The notes: generated by a model not told the origin, from the letters alone. Shown: positions 25,301-34,697, counted from the first letter of the stretch. The stretch is DNA of 64,000 nt from Geoalkalibacter sp. (GCF_030605225.1 NZ_JAUWAV010000023.1:1-64000); one strand, 5' to 3'. Translations and numbers: made by a program.

Positions 25301-25335
25301 AATAAAAAAGCCCTTCGATGACGGGATCGAAAGGC
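25301..25335 (-). terminator. Intrinsic terminator in the panB leader
   Basis: On the minus strand, GCCTTTCGAT and ATCGAAGGGC make a 10-bp stem (one G-U pair) with a CCCGTC loop, followed at once by TTTTTTATTTTT. A textbook Rho-independent terminator 40 nt upstream of the panB ATG. It either ends the transcript of the flavin reductase-like gene (its stop is 260 nt upstream) or works as an attenuator for panBCD. Confidence 0.85.
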
Positions 25336-25336
25336 A

Positions 25337-25477
25337 GAATACGGCCCTCGGACAAGGGATGTCCGGGAATTCTCTTTGGCGCCTTCCGTCCCGGTCCCTG
25401 CGGATCCAGGCGGTCTGTGTCCGGATGTTGCTCTTCTTGCCGGTCGGTGTCAGCTCCAGTACGGGTTCCGGGCATTC
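25337..25477 (-). ncRNA. Structured RNA candidate upstream of panB (leader or small RNA)
   Basis: On the minus strand GAATGCCC (25470-25477) can pair with GGGC…ATTC (25337-25347, three-base bulge), closing a domain of about 140 nt that abuts the terminator at 25310-25335. Inside, CGGACA and TGTCCG (25349-25365) form a perfect 6-bp hairpin with a 5-nt loop, and a CCTG/CAGG hairpin sits near 25404. No protein of recognisable family is encoded. I could not match it to a riboswitch or small-RNA class I know. Confidence 0.4.
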
Positions 25478-25594
25478 CGACATCATTAAAAAAGACGTTT
25501 CATCGAATATCACAGGTTGCGCGCCAAGGTCCAGCGTTTTTTCACCAACTGAAATTTTCCGTATACGCAGAATTTGTTCATTGGCGCCGACCGG

Positions 25595-26185
25595 TCATTC
25601 GCGTGTCTTGTCCGCAAAAAGCCGGATCCCGTCCCGATAGGCATCTCCCCTCTTCTCCCCCAGGCTCCAGTATTCACGAATCCCGCCCAGGTAAACCAGG
25701 GGATCGAAGACCCTGGCATCCATGCGTCCCTCTTCGTCGAAGGCCGCATCGAGGGCGTGGATTTCAAGAATTTCGCCCAGAACCAGACGATATTCGCCCA
25801 AATGATGCTCCCCCACCACCCGGCATTCCACGTTGAGGGGCGATTCGGCCACCAACGGCGCCGCCACCTGGGTCGCCGGTTCCAGGGACAGCCCGCTGAC
25901 GGCCGCCTTGTCCGTATCCCGGCCGGATTTGAGGCCGCAGAAATCGGCTTCCACCGCCAGGGACGCGGGTACCAGATTCACCGTGAAGCAACCGCCGGCA
26001 GCGATATTTTCGTAGGACTGCCGCTGGTGATGCAGGGCGAGGGCCAATGTCGGCGGGGTCTTGCTGACGATGCCGACCCAGGACGCCGTCATCAGGTTCA
26101 CTCCGCCTTGCCGATTGCAAGTCGCCACCCAGGTGGTCGGCTGGGGAAAAAAGGTTATGCAGGATCCAAGCTTTCGTTTTTTCAT
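25595..26185 (-). CDS. Flavin reductase-like (FMN-binding split barrel) protein
   Basis: 196 residues with the flavin reductase-like domain: PTTWVATCNRQGGVNLMTASWVGIVSKTPPTLALALH, YENIAAGGCFTVNLVP and the mid-protein AVSGLSLEP… VAESPLNVECRVV. The family binds FMN in a split barrel and usually supplies reduced flavin or acts as a small flavoprotein. The start at ATG 26185 is set by GGAGAG 6-7 nt upstream; an in-frame codon at 26206 lacks one. Transcribed toward panB, with the structured leader in between. Confidence 0.85.
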   Translation of the reverse strand: MKKRKLGSCITFFPQPTTWVATCNRQGGVNLMTASWVGIVSKTPPTLALALHHQRQSYENIAAGGCFTVNLVPASLAVEADFCGLKSGRDTDKAAVSGLSLEPATQVAAPLVAESPLNVECRVVGEHHLGEYRLVLGEILEIHALDAAFDEEGRMDARVFDPLVYLGGIREYWSLGEKRGDAYRDGIRLFADKTRE

Positions 26186-26291
26186 TGGAACTCTCCTGTT
26201 TATCAAGGGATAAAGCGCGCGCCGGGCTTTCTTTCCAGAAAACTCACCGGGCGCTAAAATGAACGAAGGACGTCACGGAAAAGGAGGCGTT

Positions 26292-26549
26292 ATGAACGGG
26301 CTGATCATCAAAAACGAAATTTACTGGCACCCTTCATGGTCATCGGACATCGGCCGGCGCTTATCGATCGAAGACAGCACCAAAGGGTTGTTTGTCTTTG
26401 CGCCGGAATTGTCCCGAGAGGACATTCTGACGAAACTTCAGGATATTCCCTCCGATTCCTTCTCATTGATCGAACTTGAGGAAGTTTCGGAAAAGGAATG
26501 CGAATTCATGGGAGATTCAGGCCGGTGCTATCGTCGTCCCCTGCACTGA
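26292..26549 (+). CDS. Small acidic protein of unknown function
   Basis: 85 residues starting MNGLIIKNEIYWHPSWSSDI. GGAGG lies 4 nt upstream of the ATG at 26292; an in-frame ATG at 26259 lacks a ribosome binding site. The C-terminal half is acidic (LIELEEVSEKECEFMGDSG) with two cysteines. No signal peptide or membrane segment. It faces the convergent GDH gene 11 nt away and is divergent from the flavin reductase-like gene. I do not recognise the family. Confidence 0.6.
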   Translation: MNGLIIKNEIYWHPSWSSDIGRRLSIEDSTKGLFVFAPELSREDILTKLQDIPSDSFSLIELEEVSEKECEFMGDSGRCYRRPLH

Positions 26550-26560
26550 GCAACCCCCGC

Positions 26561-29500
26561 TCAACGGGATGGAATGAGTGAGCCCAGGGTCCGCACCCAA
26601 ACACTGAAGGGATGAAAATTGACCGGTTCAGACGCCTGGATCTGCTGCTGAACAGTGCGAAGATCGCGAATTTTCTGACGGCGACGAGAAAGGTAGCGCT
26701 CCACGTTGCCATCGGTTTCCTCAAGCACGGCGCGGGTCAAGGCAAACAACGACGTTGTCAGGTCCGCCAGAAATGTCTCGTAGGCGAGACGATCCCAGCG
26801 ATCCCGCAGGGGAACCTTGGCCGCCCTGGTGCTTAGGGTGCCGATGTCGAAAACGCCGGCAAGATCCCGGTACGCACAGGTCACGGTGCGCAGATCACGC
26901 CCCGTTTCGTCGACCAGGCTCACCAGCGGCAGCACATCCCGCAGATAAGGCAAGCCTGCGACCAGCAAGGCCAAGGAGCGGGACAAACCCTGCGATTCCA
27001 GATCGGCGGCGCGCCCCTCGGCACCCGCCCACTCGGCGGCCGGCACCACGCCGGGGAGCATGTTGAGAAATTCCTCCATGCGGTCGCGCCAAAGGCGGAT
27101 CACGTCATCGTCCAGGGACGCATCGAGGTTGCGCTCCAGGGACCAGAGGCACAATTCCCGCAGAGTGTCGGCATAGCGCCTGAAAATTTCATATTGATCG
27201 TTTGCCGCCATGAGGTTGTCGAGACCGAAGACCGCCTGCCGCAGAGCATCGCCCTGGAGAATCCGATCAAAAAAGGCAAAGGTCAGGGCACACTCCGCCA
27301 GGTTGCGCCCCGAGCGATGGCTGAGTTGAATCATCAGGGCGCTTCCTCCCAGATCAATGACCCGGTTGGTGAGGACCGTTGCGGTGATTTCCTGGGCGAG
27401 GGGGTGCTTGTCGAGGTGAGCGGCAAAGCGCTCGCGAATGGTTCCGGGAAAATATTCGGCGAGAAATTCGCGGGTGCTGTCCCTAAGCGAGAAACCCTTT
27501 TCGAGCAACGCCTGAAACAGCTGCATTTTGCCGTAGGCCAGCAGAATGGCAAGCTCCGGCCGCGTCAGGGATTTACCCGGGCGCGCCAGCAGTTCCTTGG
27601 AGGTCGGCAGGCATTCCCCCGCGCGATCCAGCAGGCCGGCATTGGCCAGGCGCTCCGTCAGATCGACAAAGGGCGCGGGATTGTCCTGGCAGCGGCGCAG
27701 ATCCAGGGAAAGGGCCAGACTTTGCGTATAGTTGTTGCGCAGCACCGCGGCGCAGACATCCGTGGTCACCTCGCGCAGCAGGCGATCGCGCTCCGCGCGG
27801 TCGGCAAGGCACTGCTGCTCGGCGAGCACCTGCATGAGAATCTTGAGATTGACCTCGTGATCGGAGCAGTCGACGCCGGCCGAATTGTCGATGGCGTCGG
27901 TGTTGATGCGCCCGCCGTTGAGGGCGAACTCGATGCGGGCCCTTTGCGTAAAACCGAGATTGCCCCCCTCTCCCACCACGCGCACCCGCAACTGAGCCGC
28001 ATCGATGCGCACCGCGTCGTTGTTGCGATCGCCGACCTCCTCATGCTTTTCGCTCGAAGCCTTGACGTAGGTGCCGATGCCGCCGTTCCACAGCAGATCG
28101 GCCGGCGCCTGCAGAATGAGCCGCACCAGATCCTGTCCGTCGACGGAAGCGTGACGCACGCCGAGAAGGTCGCGCACCTGCGGCGAGAGGGGGATGTCCT
28201 TGGCCTGGCGCGAATAAATGCCGCCGCCCGCGGAAATCAGGGCGCGATCATAATCCTCCCAGGAGGAACGAGGCAGGTGATACAAGCGCTCACGCTCGCG
28301 GTATGACGCGGCGGGATCGGGGTTGGGATCGAGAAAGATGTGACGATGGTCGAAGGCGCCCACCAGGCGGATCTGGCGCGAGAGCAGCATGCCGTTGCCG
28401 AACACATCGCCGCTCATGTCGCCGATGCCCACCACGCTCAAGGGTTCGCTTTGAATGTCGCGGCCCAGTTCGCGAAAATGGCGTTTGACGCATTCCCAGG
28501 CGCCGCGGGCGGTGATGCCCAGCGCCTTGTGATCGTAACCCTGCGAACCGCCGCTGGCAAAGGCATCGTCGAGCCAGAAACGGTACTCGCGGCTGACGGC
28601 GTTGGCCGTATCGGAAAACTGCGCCGTGCCCTTGTCGGCGGCCACCACCAGGTAGGGATCCTCATCGTCATAGGCCACCAACCCGGCGGGACGCACCACC
28701 TGACCGCCCACGCGATTGTCGGTGAGATCGAGCAAGCCGCGCATCAGCGTCACGTAAGCGGCGCGCGATAATTGCGCCCCCTCCTCCCGCGTCCGATAGG
28801 GGGTCTGAACGATAAAGCCACCCTTGGATCCGACCGGAACGATCAGGGCGTTTTTCGTCATCTGTGTTTTCATCAGCCCGAGAATTTCGGTGCGAAAATC
28901 ATCGGGCCGGTCCGACCAGCGAATGCCGCCGCGCGCGACTCGCCCGCCGCGCAGGTGGATGCCTTCCATGGCGGCGGCATGTACGTAGATCTCGAACAGC
29001 GGTCGCGGCGCGGGCATCTCGATGATGCCGATGGCGCTGATCTTGAAGGCGAAAAAATAGTCCGAGGCCGAGCGCCGCAGAAAAAAATTGGTGCGCACCG
29101 TGGAGTCGATGAGATTGAAGAACGTGCGCAGGATACGGTCTTCATTGATGTCCGCGACCTCCTCAAGGGCCGCTGCCAACTGCATGCGCAGGGGCGAGAG
29201 CGCCTGCTCCTCGCGCGCCGACTGGTCGCTCCAGGCCTCGCGGGGTTCGAAGCGGGCACTGAAATAACGAAACAGCAAAAGGGCGATATGCGGATTGTTG
29301 ATCAGCGCATAAGCCACGCGACGCTTGGTGAACGTCGAGCCGAGTTGATGATAGTAATTGCGATAACCGCGAAAGACGTCGATCTCCCGCCAGTCCAAGC
29401 CGGTCAGCACCAGGAGGCGATTGAGGTTGTCGTTCTCGATCTCGCCGCGCCGCAAGGCGATGAGCATCGCCAGCAGCTTGTCGCCGAGTTGCCCCAGGGG

Positions 29501-31327
29501 CAGCGCCCGCTCGTCGTTGCAGCGCACCGCGAAGCTCTTGATGAAATAGGTTTCCTCCTGCGGCTTGACGAGGTAGTCGAGTTCGTCGATGACCCAGAGG
29601 TGCATGTTTTCCAGAAGGGGCATGAGCTCGTTGAGATAGGTTTCACGGCGGCTGTAAAACTGCAACCGAAAATACTCCTCATCATTGTGGAACGGGCCCC
29701 AGAGGCTGAAAAACTCTCCCCCGCCGCGCCGCACTTCTTCCATGCCCTGAATATCGCGCAGGGCGAAGCGAGGATGGGTCAGAGTGCGGTATTCGGCGGA
29801 AAATCCCAGGTTATAGCGGTCAAAGAGCGTCTCGCCGAGTTCCTCGCCGAAACGGCGCTCCAGCAGCACCCGCAGCTTCATGTCCCAGGGCCGGGCGATT
29901 TCCGTGAGGCCGCGCTCCAGGCGGCGCACATCATGGGGGGCATCCTTGGCGACGGCCGTCACCCTCACATGCAGGCTCAGATAGTCGCTCGACAGATGGA
30001 TGGGACGGGAACTGCTCTCTTCGGCATGGAAAAATCGCCGGATATAGGCTTCCAGGCGGTCGATGTGCGCCGGGTCGTAAAACTCGCGCGGCATGATCAG
30101 CAGCAGGGTCAGGCTGCGCAGCGAGAGGCTGGGGGCCACCACGACCTTCACCGCTCCCTCGCGGTAGAGAAACGTAAAGGAGCGCACCGCTGCCTGCAAG
30201 GCCTCGGGGCTCATGAAAAACAATTCGACCTTGGGAAAGGTATTGAAGATATCGATGGTTTTGTTGTAGTCGTGGCAGCCCCGGGGGATCCCCAGCGCCT
30301 GGAGGGCTCGCTCGATTTTGCGCCGCAAGGAAGGAACGGAAAAGGTGGGCTCCTCCAGAAACTTCTGGGAAAACAGCCCGCAAAAGGCATGCTCGCGGCA
30401 ACTGCCGTCGGGCAAGGGTTCACGCCAGCCAAGATAGTACAGATGCTCGCCGCGATGCACCGGACTCAGATTTTCCGTCGTGTCCACCACCACCAGGCTG
30501 TCGCGCAGGATGCGCCGGTGCACCTCGCTGCCGAAACGCGCCAGGGGCAGGGTTTCGCCCTTTTGCATGTCCGGCAGCCCGGGGAAAATTCCCAGGGGTT
30601 CTTCCCCGAGGGTCACCTGTCCGGCGCCTCCCGGCTGGGCAACCAGCCAGCCGCGGTACCCAAAGGGCAAGAAATTGTCGTTCTGCAGCCAACTCCAAAA
30701 CTCGCGGTCTTCCTCGGTCGGGGCAAGTTTTTCCAGGCGCCGCAGACAGGCCGAAAGTTTGCGCCGGTCCCGCTCGACCTGCAATACCGCCGCGAAGACC
30801 TCACGGATCTCATCCTCAAGGCGTCTTCGCGCCTTTTCCTGAAGCCCCTGCAGTTCCACCAGGATCAAGGATTCCCGGGGCGCTCTGCCGGAACCTGCGC
30901 TGAGTTCGACGATACGCCCCTGCCGGCGGCGAATGGTTAGAATGGGGTGACTGATGACCTGGAAACGCAGGCGGTTGCGGTTGAGCAGGGTTTGCAGCGA
31001 ATCCACCAAAAAGGGCGCATCGGGGGTGTTGGTGAGAAGATACCAGCGCCCCGCCCTCACCCCAGGGACCAGAGCCAGGGCGACATCCTCGCGCCTGGCG
31101 TCGATGAAGGTGAAGATTTGGGTGATCCAGCCCGCCAGCCGCTCCGCGGGCAGGTGTTGAAAGTAGGAACGGGCGGTGTGGATTTCCAGTTCCAGGGCCA
31201 GTTGACGCAGGGCCTCGCCCTGGCCGTCGGGAGCCAGGGACGCAAGCCGCGTCAGAATCTCTTCGGTGAGCGCCCCGAGCCCGTCACGGCCGGGGTCCTC
31301 GGTTGCCGTATCCACGAAAATATTCAT
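26561..31327 (-). CDS. NAD-specific glutamate dehydrogenase, large (about 180 kDa) type
   Basis: 1,588 residues, the size of the large bacterial NAD-GDH family (Bac_GDH). It oxidises glutamate to 2-oxoglutarate and ammonia with NAD, mostly in catabolism. The long N-terminal half has ACT-like regulatory domains (e.g. LLTNTPDAPFLVDSLQTLLNRN). The catalytic core carries GGIRWSDRPDDFRTEILGLMKTQMTKNALIVPVGSKGGF, then GDMSGDVFGNGMLLS, LLWNGGIGTYVKAS and RVVGEGGNLGFTQRARIEFALNGGRINTDAIDNSAGVDCSDHEVN (nucleotide-binding region). AAGGA precedes the ATG. A single-gene unit, convergent with the small gene at 26292. Confidence 0.96.
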   Translation of the reverse strand: MNIFVDTATEDPGRDGLGALTEEILTRLASLAPDGQGEALRQLALELEIHTARSYFQHLPAERLAGWITQIFTFIDARREDVALALVPGVRAGRWYLLTNTPDAPFLVDSLQTLLNRNRLRFQVISHPILTIRRRQGRIVELSAGSGRAPRESLILVELQGLQEKARRRLEDEIREVFAAVLQVERDRRKLSACLRRLEKLAPTEEDREFWSWLQNDNFLPFGYRGWLVAQPGGAGQVTLGEEPLGIFPGLPDMQKGETLPLARFGSEVHRRILRDSLVVVDTTENLSPVHRGEHLYYLGWREPLPDGSCREHAFCGLFSQKFLEEPTFSVPSLRRKIERALQALGIPRGCHDYNKTIDIFNTFPKVELFFMSPEALQAAVRSFTFLYREGAVKVVVAPSLSLRSLTLLLIMPREFYDPAHIDRLEAYIRRFFHAEESSSRPIHLSSDYLSLHVRVTAVAKDAPHDVRRLERGLTEIARPWDMKLRVLLERRFGEELGETLFDRYNLGFSAEYRTLTHPRFALRDIQGMEEVRRGGGEFFSLWGPFHNDEEYFRLQFYSRRETYLNELMPLLENMHLWVIDELDYLVKPQEETYFIKSFAVRCNDERALPLGQLGDKLLAMLIALRRGEIENDNLNRLLVLTGLDWREIDVFRGYRNYYHQLGSTFTKRRVAYALINNPHIALLLFRYFSARFEPREAWSDQSAREEQALSPLRMQLAAALEEVADINEDRILRTFFNLIDSTVRTNFFLRRSASDYFFAFKISAIGIIEMPAPRPLFEIYVHAAAMEGIHLRGGRVARGGIRWSDRPDDFRTEILGLMKTQMTKNALIVPVGSKGGFIVQTPYRTREEGAQLSRAAYVTLMRGLLDLTDNRVGGQVVRPAGLVAYDDEDPYLVVAADKGTAQFSDTANAVSREYRFWLDDAFASGGSQGYDHKALGITARGAWECVKRHFRELGRDIQSEPLSVVGIGDMSGDVFGNGMLLSRQIRLVGAFDHRHIFLDPNPDPAASYRERERLYHLPRSSWEDYDRALISAGGGIYSRQAKDIPLSPQVRDLLGVRHASVDGQDLVRLILQAPADLLWNGGIGTYVKASSEKHEEVGDRNNDAVRIDAAQLRVRVVGEGGNLGFTQRARIEFALNGGRINTDAIDNSAGVDCSDHEVNLKILMQVLAEQQCLADRAERDRLLREVTTDVCAAVLRNNYTQSLALSLDLRRCQDNPAPFVDLTERLANAGLLDRAGECLPTSKELLARPGKSLTRPELAILLAYGKMQLFQALLEKGFSLRDSTREFLAEYFPGTIRERFAAHLDKHPLAQEITATVLTNRVIDLGGSALMIQLSHRSGRNLAECALTFAFFDRILQGDALRQAVFGLDNLMAANDQYEIFRRYADTLRELCLWSLERNLDASLDDDVIRLWRDRMEEFLNMLPGVVPAAEWAGAEGRAADLESQGLSRSLALLVAGLPYLRDVLPLVSLVDETGRDLRTVTCAYRDLAGVFDIGTLSTRAAKVPLRDRWDRLAYETFLADLTTSLFALTRAVLEETDGNVERYLSRRRQKIRDLRTVQQQIQASEPVNFHPFSVWVRTLGSLIPSR

Positions 31328-31445
31328 GACATCCTTGGCGGGCAGAGGGTTGGCGGCGGCTGGACAAGGTCATGAAGCTTCTCTAAAAAGAATAGAGGAC
31401 CGGCGGGGCTTTGCAAGGCACGGAAACGCTCTTGAAATTCACGCT

Positions 31446-32318
31446 TCAGGTCAGAATCCGCACATCGGCCTCGCGGCGCAATTCTCCAACCCATTGCTTG
31501 AGCAGGTTGACTTCGGCCTCCTCCTTGAGAAAGGCGCGCAGGCGCCCTTCGGCCTCCTCCAGGCTCAGACGGCGCTCGGGCGTCTTGTCCAGCACCAGAA
31601 TCAGGTGAAAGCCGTAGGGCGTTTCCACGATCTCGCCCAATTCTCCCGGGCGCTGTTGAAAGGCCGCGTTCTCGAAAGAATCCACCATCTGGCCGCGGCT
31701 GAAATAGCCGAGGTCGCCGCCGGCCTGAGCGCTGGGACAATCGGAATGCTCGCGCGCCAGACTCGCGAAATCGGCGACGCTCAGCCGCGCGCGCAATTCG
31801 CGAATGCGCGAGAGAGCAGCGTCGCGTTCATCGCCCTGCCCGGCGATGAGGATGTGCCTGGCATGGACTTTCTCCGGCTCGATCATCTTGCGCGGATAGC
31901 GCTGATAGAGCTTTTCCACCTCCTGGGCCTGGGGCTCGGGCACGGCCTTGAGCTTTTCCGCGGTCATGAGGTTGACGGTCAGATCCTCGCGCACCATGCG
32001 GTGATAGAATTCCGGGCTCATGCCGGCTTTTTCCAGATTGGCGTAGAACTCCTCCGCGTTGGCGAAAGAGGCGATGAGCTTGTTTTTTTCTTCCTCGACG
32101 CTCTCTTCAGAGGCCAGGATGCCCGCGGCCAGGGCGGCCTGAAAAATCAACGCCCGCGCGATGAGCTTTTCCAGGGCCATGTCCTGGACTTCCTGAAACT
32201 GATCGACGGAGAGTTGCTCGACAGCCTTGTGATGCATTTGCTGGGCATAGACGCGCATGGTGCTATCAAGTTCATTGCGACTGATGGGACGACCATTGAC
32301 CTTCGCGACGGTTTCCAC
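31446..32318 (-). CDS. PpiC-type peptidyl-prolyl isomerase without visible signal peptide
   Basis: 290 residues. The N-terminal part is a SurA/NifM-like helical chaperone region (VNGRPISRNELDSTMRVYAQQM, with AANAEEFYANLEKAGMS-type helices). The C-terminal parvulin domain spans about 148-245 (VHARHILIAGQGDERDAALSRIRELR… GGDLGYFSRGQMVDSFENAAF…TPYGFHLILVLDK). Unlike SurA or PrsA it opens METVAKVNG without a hydrophobic leader, so it is probably cytoplasmic, as in NifM-type proteins. GAGAT is before the ATG. It lies 26 nt downstream of rsmA on the same strand. Confidence 0.85.
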   Translation of the reverse strand: METVAKVNGRPISRNELDSTMRVYAQQMHHKAVEQLSVDQFQEVQDMALEKLIARALIFQAALAAGILASEESVEEEKNKLIASFANAEEFYANLEKAGMSPEFYHRMVREDLTVNLMTAEKLKAVPEPQAQEVEKLYQRYPRKMIEPEKVHARHILIAGQGDERDAALSRIRELRARLSVADFASLAREHSDCPSAQAGGDLGYFSRGQMVDSFENAAFQQRPGELGEIVETPYGFHLILVLDKTPERRLSLEEAEGRLRAFLKEEAEVNLLKQWVGELRREADVRILT

Positions 32319-32344
32319 GGACAGATCTCCTTTGGTGAACGAAT

Positions 32345-33136
32345 TTATGGGCGCAGAGCCGCCGAGAGCCGCGCAAATTGCTCAAGGGACAGAGTTTCGC
32401 CCCGCGCCTGCGGGTCGATAGCACAATCACCGAGGGCGGCAAGCACATCGACTTCGGCAAAGCCCGCGGCCTTGAGGGTATTGCGCAAGGTCTTGCGGCG
32501 CTGGGCAAAGGCGGCCTTGACCACCCGGCGAAAAAACGCCTCGTCGGCCACCGCCGCCCGCGGGGCAGGCAGCGCCTCGAAGGCGAGCACCACCGAATCG
32601 ACCTTGGGCGGCGGGAAAAAGGCGCCGGGCCGCACCAGAACCACCCGCCGGATATCAAACCACAAGGGGCAAAGCACCGAAAGAATTCCGTACTCGCCGG
32701 TGCCGGGCGCGGCGCACAGACGCTCGCCCACTTCCTTTTGAAACATCAGAACCAGGCGTTCGAACAGGTGCCGGCAATCCAGGATGCGAAACAGAATCTG
32801 GCTGGAAATGTTGTAGGGCAGATTGGCAACGAGGGTATAGGGCGGCTCGCGCAACACTTCGTCCCAGGACAGCAGCAAGGCATCGCCCTGGTGGATGCCG
32901 AGGCGCGGGTGGCGGCGCTCCTCCAACCGGGTCACCAGGTCGCGGTCGATCTCCATCACCTCGACCCGACCGGCCGATTCCAGCAGGCGGTCGGTCAGCG
33001 CGCCCAGGCCGGGGCCGATTTCGAGCACCCGGCTGCCCCCGTCGAGCCGCGCGGCCTCCAGGATGCGCTCGATGACGGACTGATCGCGCAGAAAATTCTG
33101 GCCGAAGCGTTTGCGCGGCCGGTGATCGTCCTGCAT
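32345..33136 (-). CDS. rsmA: 16S rRNA (adenine1518-N6/adenine1519-N6)-dimethyltransferase
   Basis: 263 residues. KsgA/RsmA dimethylates two adjacent adenines in the 3' helix of 16S rRNA during 30S maturation. Motifs: KRFGQNFLRDQSVIERI, VLEIGPGLGALTDRLL (SAM loop), VEVMEIDRDL, ANLPYNISSQILFRIL (NLPY catalytic motif) and RVVLVRPGAFFPPPKVDS. Upstream in-frame codons exist, but AGGAGC precedes the ATG at 33136, which starts MQDDHRPRKRFGQ. Confidence 0.97.
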   Translation of the reverse strand: MQDDHRPRKRFGQNFLRDQSVIERILEAARLDGGSRVLEIGPGLGALTDRLLESAGRVEVMEIDRDLVTRLEERRHPRLGIHQGDALLLSWDEVLREPPYTLVANLPYNISSQILFRILDCRHLFERLVLMFQKEVGERLCAAPGTGEYGILSVLCPLWFDIRRVVLVRPGAFFPPPKVDSVVLAFEALPAPRAAVADEAFFRRVVKAAFAQRRKTLRNTLKAAGFAEVDVLAALGDCAIDPQARGETLSLEQFARLSAALRP

Positions 33137-33146
33137 CAGGGCTCCT

Positions 33147-33629
33147 TTATCCGCGCCGTTTGCGGCGAGGCCAGCGGGGAACACGCCAATTCTTGAACAG
33201 AGGAATCAGCCGCAGGGTCAGGGCATAGGTCAGGGCGCCGCTCAAGATGCCGAGCACCACCCCGCCGATGGTCAGGGGCAGAAACAGATCCCAGCCGAAG
33301 CTCTTGAGCGCCTGGAAATTGAACTCCTCGAGCAGATGCACCCGCTCCATTCTCAGCAGCAGCCGCCCGGTTTCGTAGCTCAAGGCATAGATAAAGGGCG
33401 CGGTGAGGGGGTTGGTCACCCACACGCCGATGGCGGCGGCGATCTTGTTTTCGCGCAGCAAAATCGCGACGAACACGGCTATCAGCATCTGCACGCCGAA
33501 GGTCGGCGTCAGGCCGATGAACACCCCCAGAGCCAGACCCTTGGCGATCTCATCGGCACTGCCCTGCAGGCGCAACAGGCGAATGAAATTGAGCTTAAAC
33601 TGTCGGATCAGACCCCAGCGCCGCCACAT
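33147..33629 (-). CDS. DUF2062 inner-membrane protein
   Basis: 160 residues matching DUF2062: FIRLLRLQGSADEIAKGLALGVFIGLTPTFGVQML, then KIAAAIGVWVTNPLTAPFIYALSYETGR and a C-terminal hydrophobic span (TIGGVVLGILSGALTYALTL) followed by a very basic tail (WPRRKRRG). Two to three membrane segments; function unknown. The reading frame continues upstream inside tsaD, but AGAGGAC before the ATG at 33629 fixes the start. It lies between tsaD (25 nt) and rsmA (10 nt). Confidence 0.85.
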   Translation of the reverse strand: MWRRWGLIRQFKLNFIRLLRLQGSADEIAKGLALGVFIGLTPTFGVQMLIAVFVAILLRENKIAAAIGVWVTNPLTAPFIYALSYETGRLLLRMERVHLLEEFNFQALKSFGWDLFLPLTIGGVVLGILSGALTYALTLRLIPLFKNWRVPRWPRRKRRG

Positions 33630-33654
33630 AGTCCTCTTATCGTCCGCAAATCGT

Positions 33655-34689
33655 CTAGTGCAAATCCCGCGAGAAATCGTCTCCGGCGCGATCCAGGGGC
33701 CAACTGGCAAGGGCGTTGAGATCCAGGGGCGAAGCAAAACCTCTTTGCAGATAATCCTGGGCCGCCACGCCGAGCATGGCCGCGTTGTCGGTACACAAAA
33801 GCGGAGAGGGAAAAAACACCTCGATGTCGCGTTGCGCGGCGGCCTGCTGCAGCGCCTGGCGCAGGCCGCGGTTGCAGGCGACTCCGCCGGCCACGACCAG
33901 ACGCCGCATCCCGGTCGCATCGAGCGCCCGCAGGGCCTTGGCGGTCAAAACCTCGACGGCCGCGCGCTGAAAGCCGGCCGCCAGATCCTTGAGATGCTGA
34001 CCCGCGATGGGCGCGCTCTGGCGGTTCACGTAGTTGAGAACGGCGGTCTTGATGCCGCTGAAACTGAAATCCAGATTGTCCTGGTGCAGCAGCGGCCGGG
34101 GAAAAACGATGGCCTCGGGATCGCCCTCGGCGGCCAGACGGTCCATGACCGCGCCGCCCGGATAGCCCAGTCCGAGTAGTTTGGCCACCTTGTCGTAGGC
34201 CTCGCCCGCCGCGTCATCGAGGGTGCGGCCCAGGGTCCGATAGCGTCCGACCCCATCGACGCGATAAAGATGGGTATGGCCGCCGGAGACGATGAGGCAG
34301 ACGAAGGGATAGGCGACCTCGCGCTCCAGCTGAATCGCCAGGGCGTGCCCTTCGATGTGATGGACGCCGACCCAGGGAATGCCCCGGGCGAAGGCCAGGG
34401 CCTTGGCCGCCGCCAGTCCCACCAGCAGGGCGCCGACCAGGCCGGGTCCGCGCGTCACCGCCACCCCTTCGATGGCCCCGATGTCCACCTGCGCTTTGTC
34501 CAGGGCCTCGGCGATGACCACCGGCAGGGCTTCCAAGTGCTTGCGCGAGGCCAGTTCGGGCACCACGCCGCCATAGCGCGCATGCACGTCGACCTGCGAG
34601 GCGATGACGTTGGAGAGCACTTCACGCCCGGCGCGCACCACCGCTGCGGAAGTTTCGTCGCAGGACGACTCAAGGCAGAGCAAAAGCAT
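33655..34689 (-). CDS. tsaD: tRNA N6-threonylcarbamoyladenosine synthase subunit TsaD
   Basis: 344 residues. Transfers the threonylcarbamoyl group to A37 of ANN-decoding tRNAs. Kae1/Gcp motifs: LESSCDETSAAVV at the N terminus, VHHIEGHALAI (iron-binding His pair), LIVSGGHTHLYRV, LGLGYPGGAVMDRLA and VVAGGVACNRGLR. Length is normal. It is preceded by a 20-bp inverted repeat that separates it from phoH. Confidence 0.97.
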   Translation of the reverse strand: MLLLCLESSCDETSAAVVRAGREVLSNVIASQVDVHARYGGVVPELASRKHLEALPVVIAEALDKAQVDIGAIEGVAVTRGPGLVGALLVGLAAAKALAFARGIPWVGVHHIEGHALAIQLEREVAYPFVCLIVSGGHTHLYRVDGVGRYRTLGRTLDDAAGEAYDKVAKLLGLGYPGGAVMDRLAAEGDPEAIVFPRPLLHQDNLDFSFSGIKTAVLNYVNRQSAPIAGQHLKDLAAGFQRAAVEVLTAKALRALDATGMRRLVVAGGVACNRGLRQALQQAAAQRDIEVFFPSPLLCTDNAAMLGVAAQDYLQRGFASPLDLNALASWPLDRAGDDFSRDLH

Positions 34690-34697
34690 ATCAAGCG

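Noticed and set aside
25262-25513. N-terminal extension of PanB by about 84 residues
   Set aside because: The frame is open, but it would run through the terminator hairpin, has unusual Arg-rich content, and PanB homology starts at the ATG at 25261 with its own ribosome binding site.
28772-30940. 722-codon plus-strand open frame
   Set aside because: Antisense to the large glutamate dehydrogenase gene, with low-complexity composition and no start signals.
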